From: Tardiphaga alba
Lineage (GTDB): Bacteria > Pseudomonadota > Alphaproteobacteria > Rhizobiales > Xanthobacteraceae
Direction: 5' to 3'
NCBI RefSeq assembly: GCF_018279705.1
Contig: NZ_CP036498.1
Location: forward strand, 2,497,001 to 2,561,000
DNA length: 64,000 nucleotides
The position numbers and the translations under genes were made by a program. Positions 25,732 through 34,146 of this stretch are shown one piece after another. The stretch's first letter is position 1. Each line of letters opens with the position of its first letter. Under the pieces are notes generated by a model. The model was not told where the DNA came from. It ran no database searches and saw only the letters and a list, made by a program, of their open reading frames with translations.

Positions 25732-26898
25732 ATGGATTTCGCCCTCAATGAAAACCAGGAGTCCATCCGCGACACGATCGAGAAGATCTGTTCGCGCTTC
25801 GACGATGCCTATTGGCTGAAGAAAGACAAAGAGGGCGGTTTCCCCATCGAATTCCATAAGGCAATTGCCGATGCCGGCTATCTCGGCATCTGCATTCCCG
25901 AGGAATATGGCGGCTCCGGCCTGGGCATCACCGACGCCGCGATCATGATGCGGGCGATCTCGGAATCCGGTGCCGGCATGTCGGGCGCCTCGGCCGTGCA
26001 TATGAATGTGTTCGGCCTCAATCCGGTGGTGGTGTTCGGCACGCCGGAGCAGTGCCAGCGCATGCTACCTGGCATCGTCGAGGGCCGCGAAAAATCCTGC
26101 TTCGCGGTGACCGAGCCGAATACCGGCCTCAACACCACGCAGCTCAAGACCCGCGCCGTGCGCAGGGGCGATCGCTATGTCGTCAACGGCCAGAAGGTGT
26201 GGATCTCCACCGCGCAGGTCGCCGAAAAGATTTTGCTGCTGGCGCGGACCACGCCGCTGGAGGAGGTGAAGAGCCCGACCCACGGGCTCAGCCTGTTCTA
26301 CACGGACTTCGACCGTTCGAAAATCACCGTGCATGAGATCGAGAAGCTCGGTCGCAAATGCGTCGATTCCAACGAGCTGTTCTTTGCCGATTTCGAAATC
26401 CCGGTGGAGGATCGCATCGGCGAGGAAGGCCGCGGCTTCGAATACATCCTGCACGGCATGAATCCGGAGCGCATTTTGATCGCAGCGGAAGCGGTCGGGC
26501 TCGGCAAGGTCGCGCTGAAGAAAGCGTCGGCCTATGCCAAGGAGCGCAACGTGTTCAATCGCCCGATCGGACAGAACCAGGCGATCCAGCATCCGCTGGC
26601 GAAGAACTGGATGGAGCTGGAAGCAGCATGGCTGATGGTGCTGTCGGCGGGCTGGCAATACGACAACGGAATGTCGTGCGGGCCGGCGGCGAACTCCGCA
26701 AAATATCTCGCGGCCGAGGCGGGCTATCATGCCTGCGAGCAGGCGGTGATGACCCATGGCGGCTTCGGCTACGCCAAGGAATACCACGTCGAGCGTTATC
26801 TGCGGGAGTCCCTGATCCCGCGCATCGCGCCGGTCAGCCGCGAACTGATCCTGAGCTTCATCGCCGAAAAGGCGCTGGGGCTGCCGAAGTCGTATTGA
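25732..26898 (+). CDS. acyl-CoA dehydrogenase (388 aa)
   Basis: FAD-dependent acyl-CoA dehydrogenase introducing an alpha-beta double bond. The N-terminal helical domain starts MDFALNENQESIRDTIEKIC. The substrate/FAD loop is CFAVTEPNTGLNTTQLKTRAVR and YVVNGQKVWISTAQVA. The C-terminal helices have RNVFNRPIGQNQAIQHPLA and MTHGGFGYAKEYHVERYLRES. The usual catalytic YEGT loop is replaced by PRIAPVSRELIL, as in a clade I recall from rhizobia, so the catalytic base may differ. It is 33 bases after the CoA-transferase and 15 before the thiolase-like gene; clearly one operon. Confidence 0.9.
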   Translation: MDFALNENQESIRDTIEKICSRFDDAYWLKKDKEGGFPIEFHKAIADAGYLGICIPEEYGGSGLGITDAAIMMRAISESGAGMSGASAVHMNVFGLNPVVVFGTPEQCQRMLPGIVEGREKSCFAVTEPNTGLNTTQLKTRAVRRGDRYVVNGQKVWISTAQVAEKILLLARTTPLEEVKSPTHGLSLFYTDFDRSKITVHEIEKLGRKCVDSNELFFADFEIPVEDRIGEEGRGFEYILHGMNPERILIAAEAVGLGKVALKKASAYAKERNVFNRPIGQNQAIQHPLAKNWMELEAAWLMVLSAGWQYDNGMSCGPAANSAKYLAAEAGYHACEQAVMTHGGFGYAKEYHVERYLRESLIPRIAPVSRELILSFIAEKALGLPKSY

Positions 26899-26913
26899 GA
26901 GAGTGGAGCCGGC

Positions 26914-28047
26914 ATGAGCTACATCACAGGCGTCGGCCTTCTCCCTTACGGCAAGCATGAGGGGTCATCGACCATCGACCTCATGTCCCGCGCCGCCGAA
27001 CTCGCGCTGGCGGATGCCGGCCTCAAGCGTGCCGATATCGACGGCTTCCTCTGCGGCTATTCGACGACGATGCCGCATATCATGCTGGCCACCGTGTTCG
27101 CCGAACATTTCGGCATCACGCCATCCTATGCCCATGCGATCCAGGTCGGCGGCGCCACCGGAATGGCGATGGCAATGCTGGCGCATCAGCTGGTGGAGGG
27201 CGGCGTCGCCAAACATGTGCTGGTGGTCGGCGGCGAGAACCGGCTCACTGGCCAGAGCCGCGATGCCTCGATCCAGGCGCTGGCCCAGGTCGGCCATCCC
27301 ACCTATGAAGTGCCGCTCGGCCCGACCATTCCCGCTTACTATGGCTTGGTCGCCAATCGCTACATGCACGAATATGGCGTGACGCAGGAAGACCTCGCCG
27401 AATTCGCGGTGTTGATGCGCGCGCATGCGCTGACCCATCCGGGCGCGCAGTTCCACGATCCCATCACCGTCGCCGATGTGATGGCCTCGAAAACGATCGC
27501 CACACCGCTCAAGCTGCTGGATTGCTGCCCGGTCTCCGATGGCGGCGCGGCCTTCGTGGTCAGCTATGAGCCGACCAGCGCGACGAAGATCAAGGTGCGC
27601 GGCGCCGCGCAGGCGCATACGCATCAGCACATCACGGCTGCGCCACCATTGTCAGGCCTCGGCGCCGAGATCGCCATCGGGCGCGCGAAGAAGGCGACAG
27701 GCATCGCGATCTCCGATGTCCGCTATGCCGCGATCTATGACAGCTTCACCATCACGCTGGCCATGTTGCTCGAAGACCTCGGTCTCGCCGGCCGCGGCGA
27801 GGCCGCCGGCAAAGTGCGGTCTGGCCATTTCAGCCAGCATGGTGCCATGCCGCTCAACACCCATGGCGGGCTGCTGTCATACGGCCATTGCGGCGTCGGC
27901 GGCGCCATGGCGCATCTGGTCGAGACGCATCTGCAGATGACGGGCAGGGCCGAGAACCGCCAGGTCAAGGATGCCTCCATAGCACTGCTGCATGGCGATG
28001 GTGGCGTGTTGTCTTCCCATGTCTCGATGTTCCTGGAGCGCGTGTGA
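26914..28047 (+). CDS. thiolase-like protein lacking the nucleophile Cys (377 aa)
   Basis: SCP2/thiolase-fold protein with MSYITGVGLLPYGKHEG, WGG-type core and a C-terminal NTHGGLLSYGHCGVGGAMAHLVE. At the nucleophile position the sequence is IQVGGATGMA, so Gly80 stands where thiolases have Cys; it cannot use the ordinary Cys mechanism. Such Cys-less proteins pair with a DUF35 OB-fold partner and act as retro-aldolases (Ltp2/ChsH2 in steroid side-chain removal) or in BbsAB-type reactions. The DUF35 gene follows with a 1-base overlap (28047). I infer C-C cleavage of a beta-hydroxyacyl-CoA; substrate unknown. Confidence 0.82.
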   Translation: MSYITGVGLLPYGKHEGSSTIDLMSRAAELALADAGLKRADIDGFLCGYSTTMPHIMLATVFAEHFGITPSYAHAIQVGGATGMAMAMLAHQLVEGGVAKHVLVVGGENRLTGQSRDASIQALAQVGHPTYEVPLGPTIPAYYGLVANRYMHEYGVTQEDLAEFAVLMRAHALTHPGAQFHDPITVADVMASKTIATPLKLLDCCPVSDGGAAFVVSYEPTSATKIKVRGAAQAHTHQHITAAPPLSGLGAEIAIGRAKKATGIAISDVRYAAIYDSFTITLAMLLEDLGLAGRGEAAGKVRSGHFSQHGAMPLNTHGGLLSYGHCGVGGAMAHLVETHLQMTGRAENRQVKDASIALLHGDGGVLSSHVSMFLERV

Positions 28048-28414
28048 TGAGCCAGCTCAACCCCGCTGCCGACTGGACCACCGGCGTGGAGGCCATCAGC
28101 TTCCAATGCTGCCGTGCCTGCAACGCGATCCAGTATTTTCGTCGCAGCTTTTGCGCGGTCTGTGGTTCGACTGAGCTCGATGACAAGGTGTCAGCGGGCG
28201 AGGGCACCGTCTATGCGACGTCACTTGTTCTCCGCGCGGGCACGCCGGAAGCGCGCGAGCATGTGCCGTATAATATCGTGCTGGTGGATACGGCCGAGGG
28301 CTTTCGGATGATGGCGCATGGGCCAATGATCTGGTGATCGGCGACAAGGTGAAGGCGCGTTACGCGCAGTTCACGGGGCGGATCGTGCCGTTTTTTGAAA
28401 GAGCTTCGGGGTGA
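28047..28414 (+). pseudogene. Zn-ribbon/OB-fold DUF35 partner protein, frameshifted
   Basis: Small partner of the thiolase-like protein. The N-terminal zinc ribbon is intact (FQCCRACNAIQYFRRSFCAVCGS), then the OB-fold begins (GEGTVYATSLVLRAG, YNIVLVDTAEGFRMMAHG). The frame then hits TGA at 28335. One base later the frame continues NDLVIGDKVKARYAQFTGRIVPFFERASG to a stop at 28412, the normal DUF35 end. A missing base at 28320-28322 (CATGGGCC) explains it; restored length 122 residues. ATG 28047 shares a base with the preceding stop. It could be a sequence error. Confidence 0.82.
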
Positions 28415-28420
28415 GCGGTC

Positions 28421-28590
28421 CTCAACCCTCCCTCAAGCGTGGCGTAGCCACGCGCAGTGGGGAGGGTCGGCCGAAGGCCGGGGTGGGGTGCCCGCGTGAC
28501 GTAGAGTTTGTGGAGACACCCCACCCGTCTCGACTGCTTCGCAGTCGATCCACCCTCCCCACAGCGCGGCTGCGCCGCTTGGGGGAGGGA
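28421..28590. repeat. palindromic intergenic repeat (CCCTCCC...GGGAGGG)
   Basis: A long composite repeat: CAACCCTCCCTCAAGCGTGG near the left and GCGCCGCTTGGGGGAGGG at the right. Inner inverted pairs are GTGGGGAGGGT/ACCCTCCCCAC, GGGTGGGGTG/CACCCCACCC and CGACTGCTTCGCAGTCG. It lies between the convergent DUF35 and alcohol dehydrogenase genes, where it could terminate both. Confidence 0.6.
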
Positions 28591-28599
28591 TAAGAAAGA

Positions 28600-29727
28600 T
28601 CAGAACGTCACCACACCCCGGATCGACTGGCCCGTCTTCATCAATTCAAACCCCTTATTGATATCGCTGAGCGGCATCACATGGGTGATCATCGGGTCGA
28701 TCTGGATCTTGCCCTGCATGTACCAATCGACGATCTTCGGCACATCGGTACGCCCACGCGCGCCGCCGAAGGCGGTGCCCTTCCAGACACGTCCGGTCAC
28801 CAGTTGGAACGGACGGGTCGCGATCTCCGCGCCCGACGGCGCCACGCCGATCACGATCGACTGGCCCCAGCCGCGATGGCAGGATTCCAGCGCCTGGCGC
28901 ATCACGGTGACATTGCCGGTGCAGTCAAACGTGTAGTCGGCGCCGCCGATCTGGTCGGCACCGGACTTGGTCATGTCGACGAGGTGAGGGACCAGGTCCT
29001 TGCCGAGTTCCTTCGGGTTGACGAAGTGGGTCATGCCGAAGCGTTCACCCCAGGCCTTGCGGTCATTGTTGATATCGACGCCGATGATCATGTCGGCGCC
29101 GGCAAGGCGCAGGCCCTGCAGCACATTGAGGCCGATGCCGCCGAGGCCGAATACGATCGCCTTGGCGCCTTGCTCCACCTTGGCGGTGTTGAAGACGGCA
29201 CCGACGCCGGTGGTGACGCCACAGCCGATATAGCAGACCTTGTCGAACGGCGCGTCCTCGCGGATCTTCGCCACCGCGATCTCAGGCAGCACGGTGTAAT
29301 TGGCGAAGGTCGAGGTACCCATATAATGGTGCACCGGCTTGCCCTCGAGCCGGAAGCGCGAGGTGCCGTCGGGCATCAGGCCCTGGCCCTGGGTCGAACG
29401 GATCGCGGTGCAGAGGTTGGTCTTGCGCGACAGGCAGGACGGGCACTGGCGACACTCGGGCGTGTAGAGCGGGATGACATGGTCGCCGGGCTTCACCGAG
29501 GTGACGCCGCGGCCGACCTCGCGCACGATGCCGGCGCCTTCATGGCCGAGAATGGCGGGGAAGAGACCTTCGGGATCGGCGCCCGACAACGTGAACTCGT
29601 CGGTGTGGCAGATGCCGGTGGCCTTGATCTCCACCAGCACCTCGCCATCGCGGGGGCCATCGAGCTGGACAGTGGTGATCTCAAGCGGCTTGCCGGCGGC
29701 AATGGCAACAGCGGCGCGAACATCCAT
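28600..29727 (-). CDS. class III alcohol dehydrogenase / S-(hydroxymethyl)glutathione dehydrogenase (375 aa)
   Basis: Zinc-dependent medium-chain dehydrogenase oxidising the glutathione adduct of formaldehyde. Catalytic zinc ligands are Cys40 (TGICHTDEF), His62 (GHEGAG) and the Cys in CYIGCGVTTG. The structural zinc set is Cys92, 95, 98 and 106 in CRQCPSCLSRKTNLC. The NAD motif is VFGLGGIGLNVLQG, with the acidic GVDINNDRK for NAD. The length equals FrmA/AdhC. No S-formylglutathione hydrolase or FrmR-type regulator adjoins; it stands alone on the minus strand between two plus-strand loci. A long-chain alcohol role is the alternative for this family. Confidence 0.85.
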   Translation of the reverse strand: MDVRAAVAIAAGKPLEITTVQLDGPRDGEVLVEIKATGICHTDEFTLSGADPEGLFPAILGHEGAGIVREVGRGVTSVKPGDHVIPLYTPECRQCPSCLSRKTNLCTAIRSTQGQGLMPDGTSRFRLEGKPVHHYMGTSTFANYTVLPEIAVAKIREDAPFDKVCYIGCGVTTGVGAVFNTAKVEQGAKAIVFGLGGIGLNVLQGLRLAGADMIIGVDINNDRKAWGERFGMTHFVNPKELGKDLVPHLVDMTKSGADQIGGADYTFDCTGNVTVMRQALESCHRGWGQSIVIGVAPSGAEIATRPFQLVTGRVWKGTAFGGARGRTDVPKIVDWYMQGKIQIDPMITHVMPLSDINKGFELMKTGQSIRGVVTF

Positions 29728-29832
29728 GGCGAATTCCTTACATGATCAAAGTATCAAGGTTGTGATCGCAGCCGGGCTGGCCCGCGCAATCAGCCATTGC
29801 CGCTTAGCACATCATGAGGCACTGAGCAGCCC

Positions 29833-30707
29833 ATGAATAAAGAGACAAATGCCCTCATGGCTGCGGCGACACCCGTCGTCTTCGTGCTGCTATGGAGCAC
29901 CGGCTTCATCGGCACGAAATATGTCCTCAACGGTGCGGAGCCGCTGACCTACCTGACCGCGCGCATGATCCTGGCGGCGGGTATCATGGGTCTCATCGTG
30001 GCATGGACGCGTCCGGTCTGGCCGGATCGCGCCGGCATCGGTCACAGCATCGTCGCCGGTCTCTTGGTGCAGGGCCTCTATCTCGCCGGCACCGTCTATG
30101 CCGTCGCGAACAAGGTGCCGGTCGGCCTGTCCGCATTGATCCCGGGCCTGCAGCCGATCCTCACCTCCATCCTTGCCAGTCGCTTCCTCGGCGAGCGCAT
30201 CTCGCCATTGCAATGGGCGGGTTGGCGCTCGGTCTCGGTGGCGTGCTGATGATCCTGCATGGTCGCCCGATGTCGGGCGAGGCGGGGTGGGGCTGGTTCG
30301 CATCGGCGGCGTCGCTCGTCGCCATCACCATCGGCACACTCTATCAGAAGCGCTTCTGCGGCGGCATCGACTGGCGGGTCGGCAGCTTCGTGCAGCAGTT
30401 CTCGGCGATGATCATGCTGGGCATAGGCGCGTGCCTGCTCGAGACCCGCGTCATTCACTGGAGCGCCGAGTTCGTGCTGTCGCTGGCCTGGCTGGCGGTG
30501 GTGCTGTCCATCGGCACCGTCGGGTTGCTGTATTGGCTGCTGCGTCGTCAGGCGTCGAGCCAGGTGGCGAGCCTGTTCTATCTGGTGCCGGCGGTGACGG
30601 CGCTGATGGCCTTCATCCTGTTTGGCGAGAAGCTCGATGCGGTGGCCATCGCCGGTATGATCGCCTGCGGCGCGGCGGTGCTGCTGGTCAATCGCGCCAA
30701 GGCGTGA
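29833..30707 (+). pseudogene. EamA/DMT-family transporter, frameshifted
   Basis: Ten-helix drug/metabolite exporter of the EamA family. The first reading frame (MNKETNALMAAATPVVFVLLWSTGFIGTKYVL ...) stops at 30247 after ERISPLQWAG. The next frame continues LALGLGGVLMILHGRPMSGE and carries the second EamA repeat to TAG-free LLVNRAKA and TGA at 30705. A single missing base at 30220-30222 (GCGGGTTGG; a Gly codon short by one) accounts for it, giving about 291 residues. Helices are visible throughout both halves. The substrate is unknown. It is monocistronic, divergent from the alcohol dehydrogenase with 105 bases between. Confidence 0.82.
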
Positions 30708-30714
30708 GCTCCGT

Positions 30715-30803
30715 GTAGCCCGGATGAAGCGGAGCGTAATCCGGGGACCGGCGAATTGCTGACGCTCTGAACCCCGGATTACGCTGCGCTTCATCCGCCC
30801 TAC
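30715..30803. repeat. palindromic intergenic repeat (GTAGCCCGGATGAAGCG...CGCTTCATCCGCCCTAC)
   Basis: Complementary ends (GTAGCCCGGATGAAGCGGAGC and CGCTTCATCCGCCCTAC) with an inner GTAATCCGGGG / CCCCGGATTAC pair. The CGGATGARCG...AATCCGGG class is widespread in proteobacterial intergenic DNA. It lies between the DMT gene and the convergent histone-like gene. Confidence 0.7.
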
Positions 30804-30822
30804 GGCAGCATCCAGACATGAA

Positions 30823-30852
30823 AAAGCCTCCGGACTTGGACCCGGAGGCTTT
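30823..30852 (-). terminator. rho-independent terminator of the histone-like gene
   Basis: Stem AAAGCCTCCGG / CCGGAGGCTTT with an 8-base loop. On the minus strand it ends in TTTTT, 21 bases after the histone-like stop. Confidence 0.85.
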
Positions 30853-30873
30853 CACATCTGCGAGGAAGAAGGA

Positions 30874-31263
30874 TTACTTCTTCTTGGCAGCCTTCTTGGC
30901 CTTCTTGGCAACCTTCTTGGTGGCCTTCTTGGCAGCCTTCTTCACGGTCTTCTTGGCGGCGGCCTTCTTGACGGTCTTCTTGGCAGCAGCCTTCTTGACG
31001 GTCTTCTTGGCGGCCTTCTTCACGGTCTTCTTGGCAGCTTTCTTAGCCATTGGTGGTCTCGCTTTCTTGGTTGCCTTCTTTGAAGAGGATTTCTTCGCAG
31101 AAGCTTTCTTGGTGGACTTCTTGGCCGGAGTCACTTTCTTCGCAACTTTCTTCGCGGCCTTGGTAACTGTTTCGACCACCGAGGTGGCCGCTTCTTTGGT
31201 CGCACCGGCGGCGCTGCTCAGCGCATCCGTCACTTGATCGATGATCGGAGTGTCGTCAGTCAT
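30874..31263 (-). CDS. histone H1-like Lys/Ala-rich protein (129 aa)
   Basis: A very basic, low-complexity protein. An acidic-to-neutral head (MTDDTPIIDQVTDALSSAAGATKEAATSVV, about residues 1-30) is followed by a lysine/alanine tail with five tandem KKTVKKAA-type units. Bacterial H1-like proteins of this composition bind DNA non-specifically and compact or protect it. An internal Met72 starts a run MAKKAAKKTVKKAA that alone looks like the short H1-like proteins of relatives, so the present gene may be a head fused to such a gene, or may have two starts. It lacks cysteines and has no fold-forming hydrophobic core. It is followed by a strong terminator; the photolyase gene lies just upstream in the other direction of numbering, same strand as a repair neighbour. 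Confidence 0.8.
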   Translation of the reverse strand: MTDDTPIIDQVTDALSSAAGATKEAATSVVETVTKAAKKVAKKVTPAKKSTKKASAKKSSSKKATKKARPPMAKKAAKKTVKKAAKKTVKKAAAKKTVKKAAAKKTVKKAAKKATKKVAKKAKKAAKKK

Positions 31264-31338
31264 AGCATCCCCCAGCGGTTATCGACTTGCTCACGTTAAT
31301 CCGATTCGGCGATGTGTTGAAGTGCATGCGATATGCCG

Positions 31339-32796
31339 TCAACTACTTCGTATCGTCTTATACGCTTTTAACGCACGATCGCGACCTTCTTTGTGGTCGA
31401 TGATCGGCATCGGATAGTCGCTCCCGAGTTTGATACCTGCTTCCTTCAGCTCCATCGGTGTTGCCGTCCACGGTTGATGAACGAGTTTTGCTGACAAGTT
31501 GTTAAGCTCGGGAACCCATCGACGCACATAGTCGCCATCAGGATCGAACTTCTCGCCCTGCAGGATCGGATTGAAGACGCGGAAGTAGGGCGCAGCATCG
31601 GCGCCGGAGCCCGCGACCCACTGCCAGTTGGCGGGATTGCTGCCGTTGTCCGCATCGACAAGCGTATCCCAGAACCACGCTTCGCCATGACGCCAGTCAA
31701 TCAGGAGATGCTTCACGAGGAAGGATGCGACCACCATGCGCACGCGATTGTGCATCACGCCGGTGTGCCAGAGCTCGCGCATGCCGGCATCGACGATGGG
31801 ATAGCCGGTCAATCCGCGCTGCCACGCCTTCAGCGCCTTGCGATCGGTCTTCCATGGGAAATCGTCGAAGGACTCCTGCAGATTGCGGGTGGCGAGATCG
31901 GGAATGTCGAACAAGAGATGACGGCAGAAGTCGCGCCAGCCGAGTTCGCTGAGGAATTTTCCGATGTCGCTTTGCAGTTTCGGATGCTCGTCCGCGGTGA
32001 ATTGCGCCGCGTGCCAGATCTGCCGGGGGCTGATTTCGCCGAAGCGCAGATGCGGCGAGAGGCGCGACGTCCCGTCGCGGTCGGGGCGATCGCGATCGGC
32101 CGCGTAGCCCTGAATGTTCTTGAGGAATGCCTTCAGCAGTCTGTGCGCCGCGACTTCGCCGGGTGTCCAACTCTCGCGAAGACCTCCGGCCCAGTCTGGT
32201 TTGCTCGGTTCGAGCTTCCAGTCATCAAGCTTGTCGCTCTTCACCTTGGGCGCCGCGATCAGCTTCTTCGGCGCCGGCACGGGCTTCGCGGGGCCGCCCA
32301 TCGCGAGGATGCGCTTGAAGAACGGCGTGAAGACGCGCAGACCGCGACCCTCCTTCATGCGAATGGTGTTTGGATGCGTCAGCAGGTCGCCGGCAAAGCT
32401 CTCGGTGCCGATATCGAGGTCGGCCAGCGCCTCTGTAACGTCATCGGCGATGGCGAGATGCGGTGCCTGCGCGATTTCGTTCCAGTAGACATGGCTCGCA
32501 TCGATCTCGCGGGCGAGGGCGGGAATGACCTTTGCCGCGGCGCCCTGGCGCAACACCAGCGTGCCGCCGATGGCATCGATGCGCGCCGATAGCGCTCGTA
32601 GCGACTGTGCCAACCACCATCGCGTGGCGCCGCCCATCGGCCGCGCCTGCGGTGCTTTGATCTGCTTGCTGTGCTCGTCGAGCAGATAGAGACAGAGCAC
32701 CGGCGCGCCGGACCTGGCTGCGGCATGAAGTGCGGGGTGATCGGATAGGCGGAGGTCGTCGCGAAACCAGACGATGATGGGTGCTTGATCGGTCAT
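31339..32796 (-). CDS. phrB: deoxyribodipyrimidine photolyase (485 aa)
   Basis: Light-driven repair of cyclobutane pyrimidine dimers. The N-terminal antenna domain opens IIVWFRDDLRLSDHPALHAA. The C-terminal FAD domain has DGTSRLSPHLRFGEISPRQIW, FLSELGWRDFCRHLLF, and the FAD/tryptophan-chain region TGYPIVDAGMRELWHTGVMHNRVRMVVASFLVKHL ... WFWDTLVDADNGSNPANWQWVAGSGADAAPYFRVFNP. The length fits class I CPD photolyases. It is on the same strand as the histone-like gene 75 bases downstream. ATG 32796 is supported by a normal N-terminus. Cryptochrome function is possible in the family, but the sequence reads as a standard photolyase. Confidence 0.93.
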   Translation of the reverse strand: MTDQAPIIVWFRDDLRLSDHPALHAAARSGAPVLCLYLLDEHSKQIKAPQARPMGGATRWWLAQSLRALSARIDAIGGTLVLRQGAAAKVIPALAREIDASHVYWNEIAQAPHLAIADDVTEALADLDIGTESFAGDLLTHPNTIRMKEGRGLRVFTPFFKRILAMGGPAKPVPAPKKLIAAPKVKSDKLDDWKLEPSKPDWAGGLRESWTPGEVAAHRLLKAFLKNIQGYAADRDRPDRDGTSRLSPHLRFGEISPRQIWHAAQFTADEHPKLQSDIGKFLSELGWRDFCRHLLFDIPDLATRNLQESFDDFPWKTDRKALKAWQRGLTGYPIVDAGMRELWHTGVMHNRVRMVVASFLVKHLLIDWRHGEAWFWDTLVDADNGSNPANWQWVAGSGADAAPYFRVFNPILQGEKFDPDGDYVRRWVPELNNLSAKLVHQPWTATPMELKEAGIKLGSDYPMPIIDHKEGRDRALKAYKTIRSS

Positions 32797-32915
32797 GTCA
32801 TCGATCTAACACGGATGCGGCGCGATCGATCCAGTCTCTGATACCGCAACTTGCAACCTTGCAGATGCTGATGCGTATCTGTTCGTATGCACCTTTCAAC
32901 GGAATGGAGACCGAC

Positions 32916-33317
32916 GTGAAGCGCAATGTGATTCTCTATGTGGCGACCTTCATCGTCATGCTGCCGCTCGATCTTCTCTTCCTCGGCTTCATCGCCAAGG
33001 GATTCTTCCAGTCGCAGGTCGGCGACATGCTCGGTGAGGTTCGTCTCGCGCCGGCCATTCTGTTCTACTGCCTCTATATCGGCGGCATCCTGATCTTCGT
33101 CAGCGCCGCCAGCGACGCGACCTGGCGTTCGGCCTTGCTCTATGGCGCGCTGTTCGGCTTCTTCTGCTACGCGACCTTCGAGCTGACCTCGCTGTCGCTG
33201 CTCAAACACTGGACCTGGCCGGTGGTGGTCGTCGATCTCGCCTGGGGTACGTTCGTCACTGCGACTGCAGGGACGCTCGGACTGATCATCACGGATTGGC
33301 TGGCACCGAGGAGCTGA
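32916..33317 (+). CDS. DUF2177-family membrane protein (133 aa)
   Basis: A small integral membrane protein with four predicted helices: ILYVATFIVMLPLDLLFLGFIAKGFF, LAPAILFYCLYIGGILIFV, SALLYGALFGFFCYATFELTSLSLL and TWPVVVVDLAWGTFVTATAGTLGLII. The FELTSLSLLKHWTW... stretch is the DUF2177 hallmark. Function is unknown. GTG 32916 has GGAGA 5 bases ahead; ATG 32904, which overlaps that site, is a second choice. It is divergent from phrB (about 120 bases apart); the proximity recalls loci where DUF2177 genes sit beside photolyase, but a link is not proven. Confidence 0.8.
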   Translation: MKRNVILYVATFIVMLPLDLLFLGFIAKGFFQSQVGDMLGEVRLAPAILFYCLYIGGILIFVSAASDATWRSALLYGALFGFFCYATFELTSLSLLKHWTWPVVVVDLAWGTFVTATAGTLGLIITDWLAPRS

Positions 33318-33327
33318 CCTCTCCGCC

Positions 33328-33418
33328 GTCATTGCGAGAAGCGAAGCGACGAAGCAATCCAGAGTCCCAGGCGGGGAAAGAACTGGATTGCTTCGTCGCA
33401 AGGGCTCCTCGCAATGAC
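33328..33418. repeat. palindromic intergenic repeat (GTCATTGCGAG...CTCGCAATGAC)
   Basis: Outer arms GTCATTGCGAG/CTCGCAATGAC and inner GACGAAGCAATCCAG/CTGGATTGCTTCGTC. It is one of the commonest repeats of Bradyrhizobium-group genomes. It lies between DUF2177 and the peroxiredoxin terminator. Confidence 0.75.
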
Positions 33419-33430
33419 GATCAAAACAAA

Positions 33431-33461
33431 CAAGGCGCCGCGATCATCTCGCGGCGCCTTG
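33431..33461 (-). terminator. rho-independent terminator of the peroxiredoxin gene
   Basis: Perfect 13-bp stem CAAGGCGCCGCGA / TCGCGGCGCCTTG with a 5-base loop, followed on the minus strand by TTTGTTTTG. It is 25 bases past the peroxiredoxin stop. Confidence 0.85.
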
Positions 33462-33486
33462 TGGTTTCTGCAAGTCGTTCGCAGCG

Positions 33487-34146
33487 TTACTTCGGCTGCG
33501 GTACGATGCGGAGATAGGGCTTCGGCTCCTTCCAGCCGTTCGGATAGATCGTCTTCGCCTCGTCATTGGTCACCGAGCCGGCGATGATGACGTCCTGTCC
33601 CTGCTGCCAATCGGCCGGGGTGGCGACGCGATGCTTGGCGGTCATCTGCAGGCTGTCGATGACGCGCAGGATTTCCTGGAAGTTACGGCCGGTGGTCATG
33701 GGATAGACGAGGATCAGCTTGATCTTCTTGTCCGGGCCAATGACGAACACGTTGCGGACGGTCGCATTGTCGGCGGCGGTGCGGCCATCGGCGAGGCCGG
33801 GCGCGTCGGCCGGCAGCATGTTGTAGAGCTTCGACACCTTCAGCTCGGTGTCGCCGATCATCGGGAATTTCGGCTCGGCGCCCTGGGTCTCGTTGATGTC
33901 GGCGACCCACAGCGAATGCTTGTGCACGGGATCGACGGACAGGCCGATCAGCTTCACGTTCCGCTTGTCGAATTCGCCCTGCAGATGGGCGAGGGCGCCG
34001 AGCTCGGTGGTGCAGACCGGGGTGAAGTCCTTCGGATGCGAGAACAGCAGTGCCCAGCTGTCGCCGATCCAGTCATGGAATTTGATGGCGCCGTTGGTGG
34101 TGTCTGCTTCGAAATCCGGAGCAACGGAATTGATCTGGAGAGCCAT
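33487..34146 (-). CDS. 1-Cys peroxiredoxin, Prx6 type (219 aa)
   Basis: Thiol peroxidase reducing peroxides. The peroxidatic cysteine is Cys45 in SHPKDFTPVCTTELG, the Prx6 signature. No resolving Cys is present elsewhere, so it is 1-Cys. It also has IGLSVDPVHKHSLWVADINE, FPMIGDTELKVSKLYNMLP and the C-terminal domain ending WKEPKPYLRIVP of the long subtype. Monocistronic, with a strong terminator downstream. The 390-base upstream gap probably carries its promoter; no OxyR-type site was recognised. The thiol reductant is unknown. Confidence 0.92.
   Translation of the reverse strand: MALQINSVAPDFEADTTNGAIKFHDWIGDSWALLFSHPKDFTPVCTTELGALAHLQGEFDKRNVKLIGLSVDPVHKHSLWVADINETQGAEPKFPMIGDTELKVSKLYNMLPADAPGLADGRTAADNATVRNVFVIGPDKKIKLILVYPMTTGRNFQEILRVIDSLQMTAKHRVATPADWQQGQDVIIAGSVTNDEAKTIYPNGWKEPKPYLRIVPQPK

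Noticed and set aside
24448..26001. 517-codon minus-strand frame opposite the CoA-transferase and acyl-CoA dehydrogenase
   Set aside because: Antisense shadow: spans two convincing genes and has low-complexity composition.
28296..28414. A separate short gene after the DUF35 stop
   Set aside because: The sequence is the expected DUF35 C-terminus in another frame, so a single-base deletion is the better explanation than a new gene.
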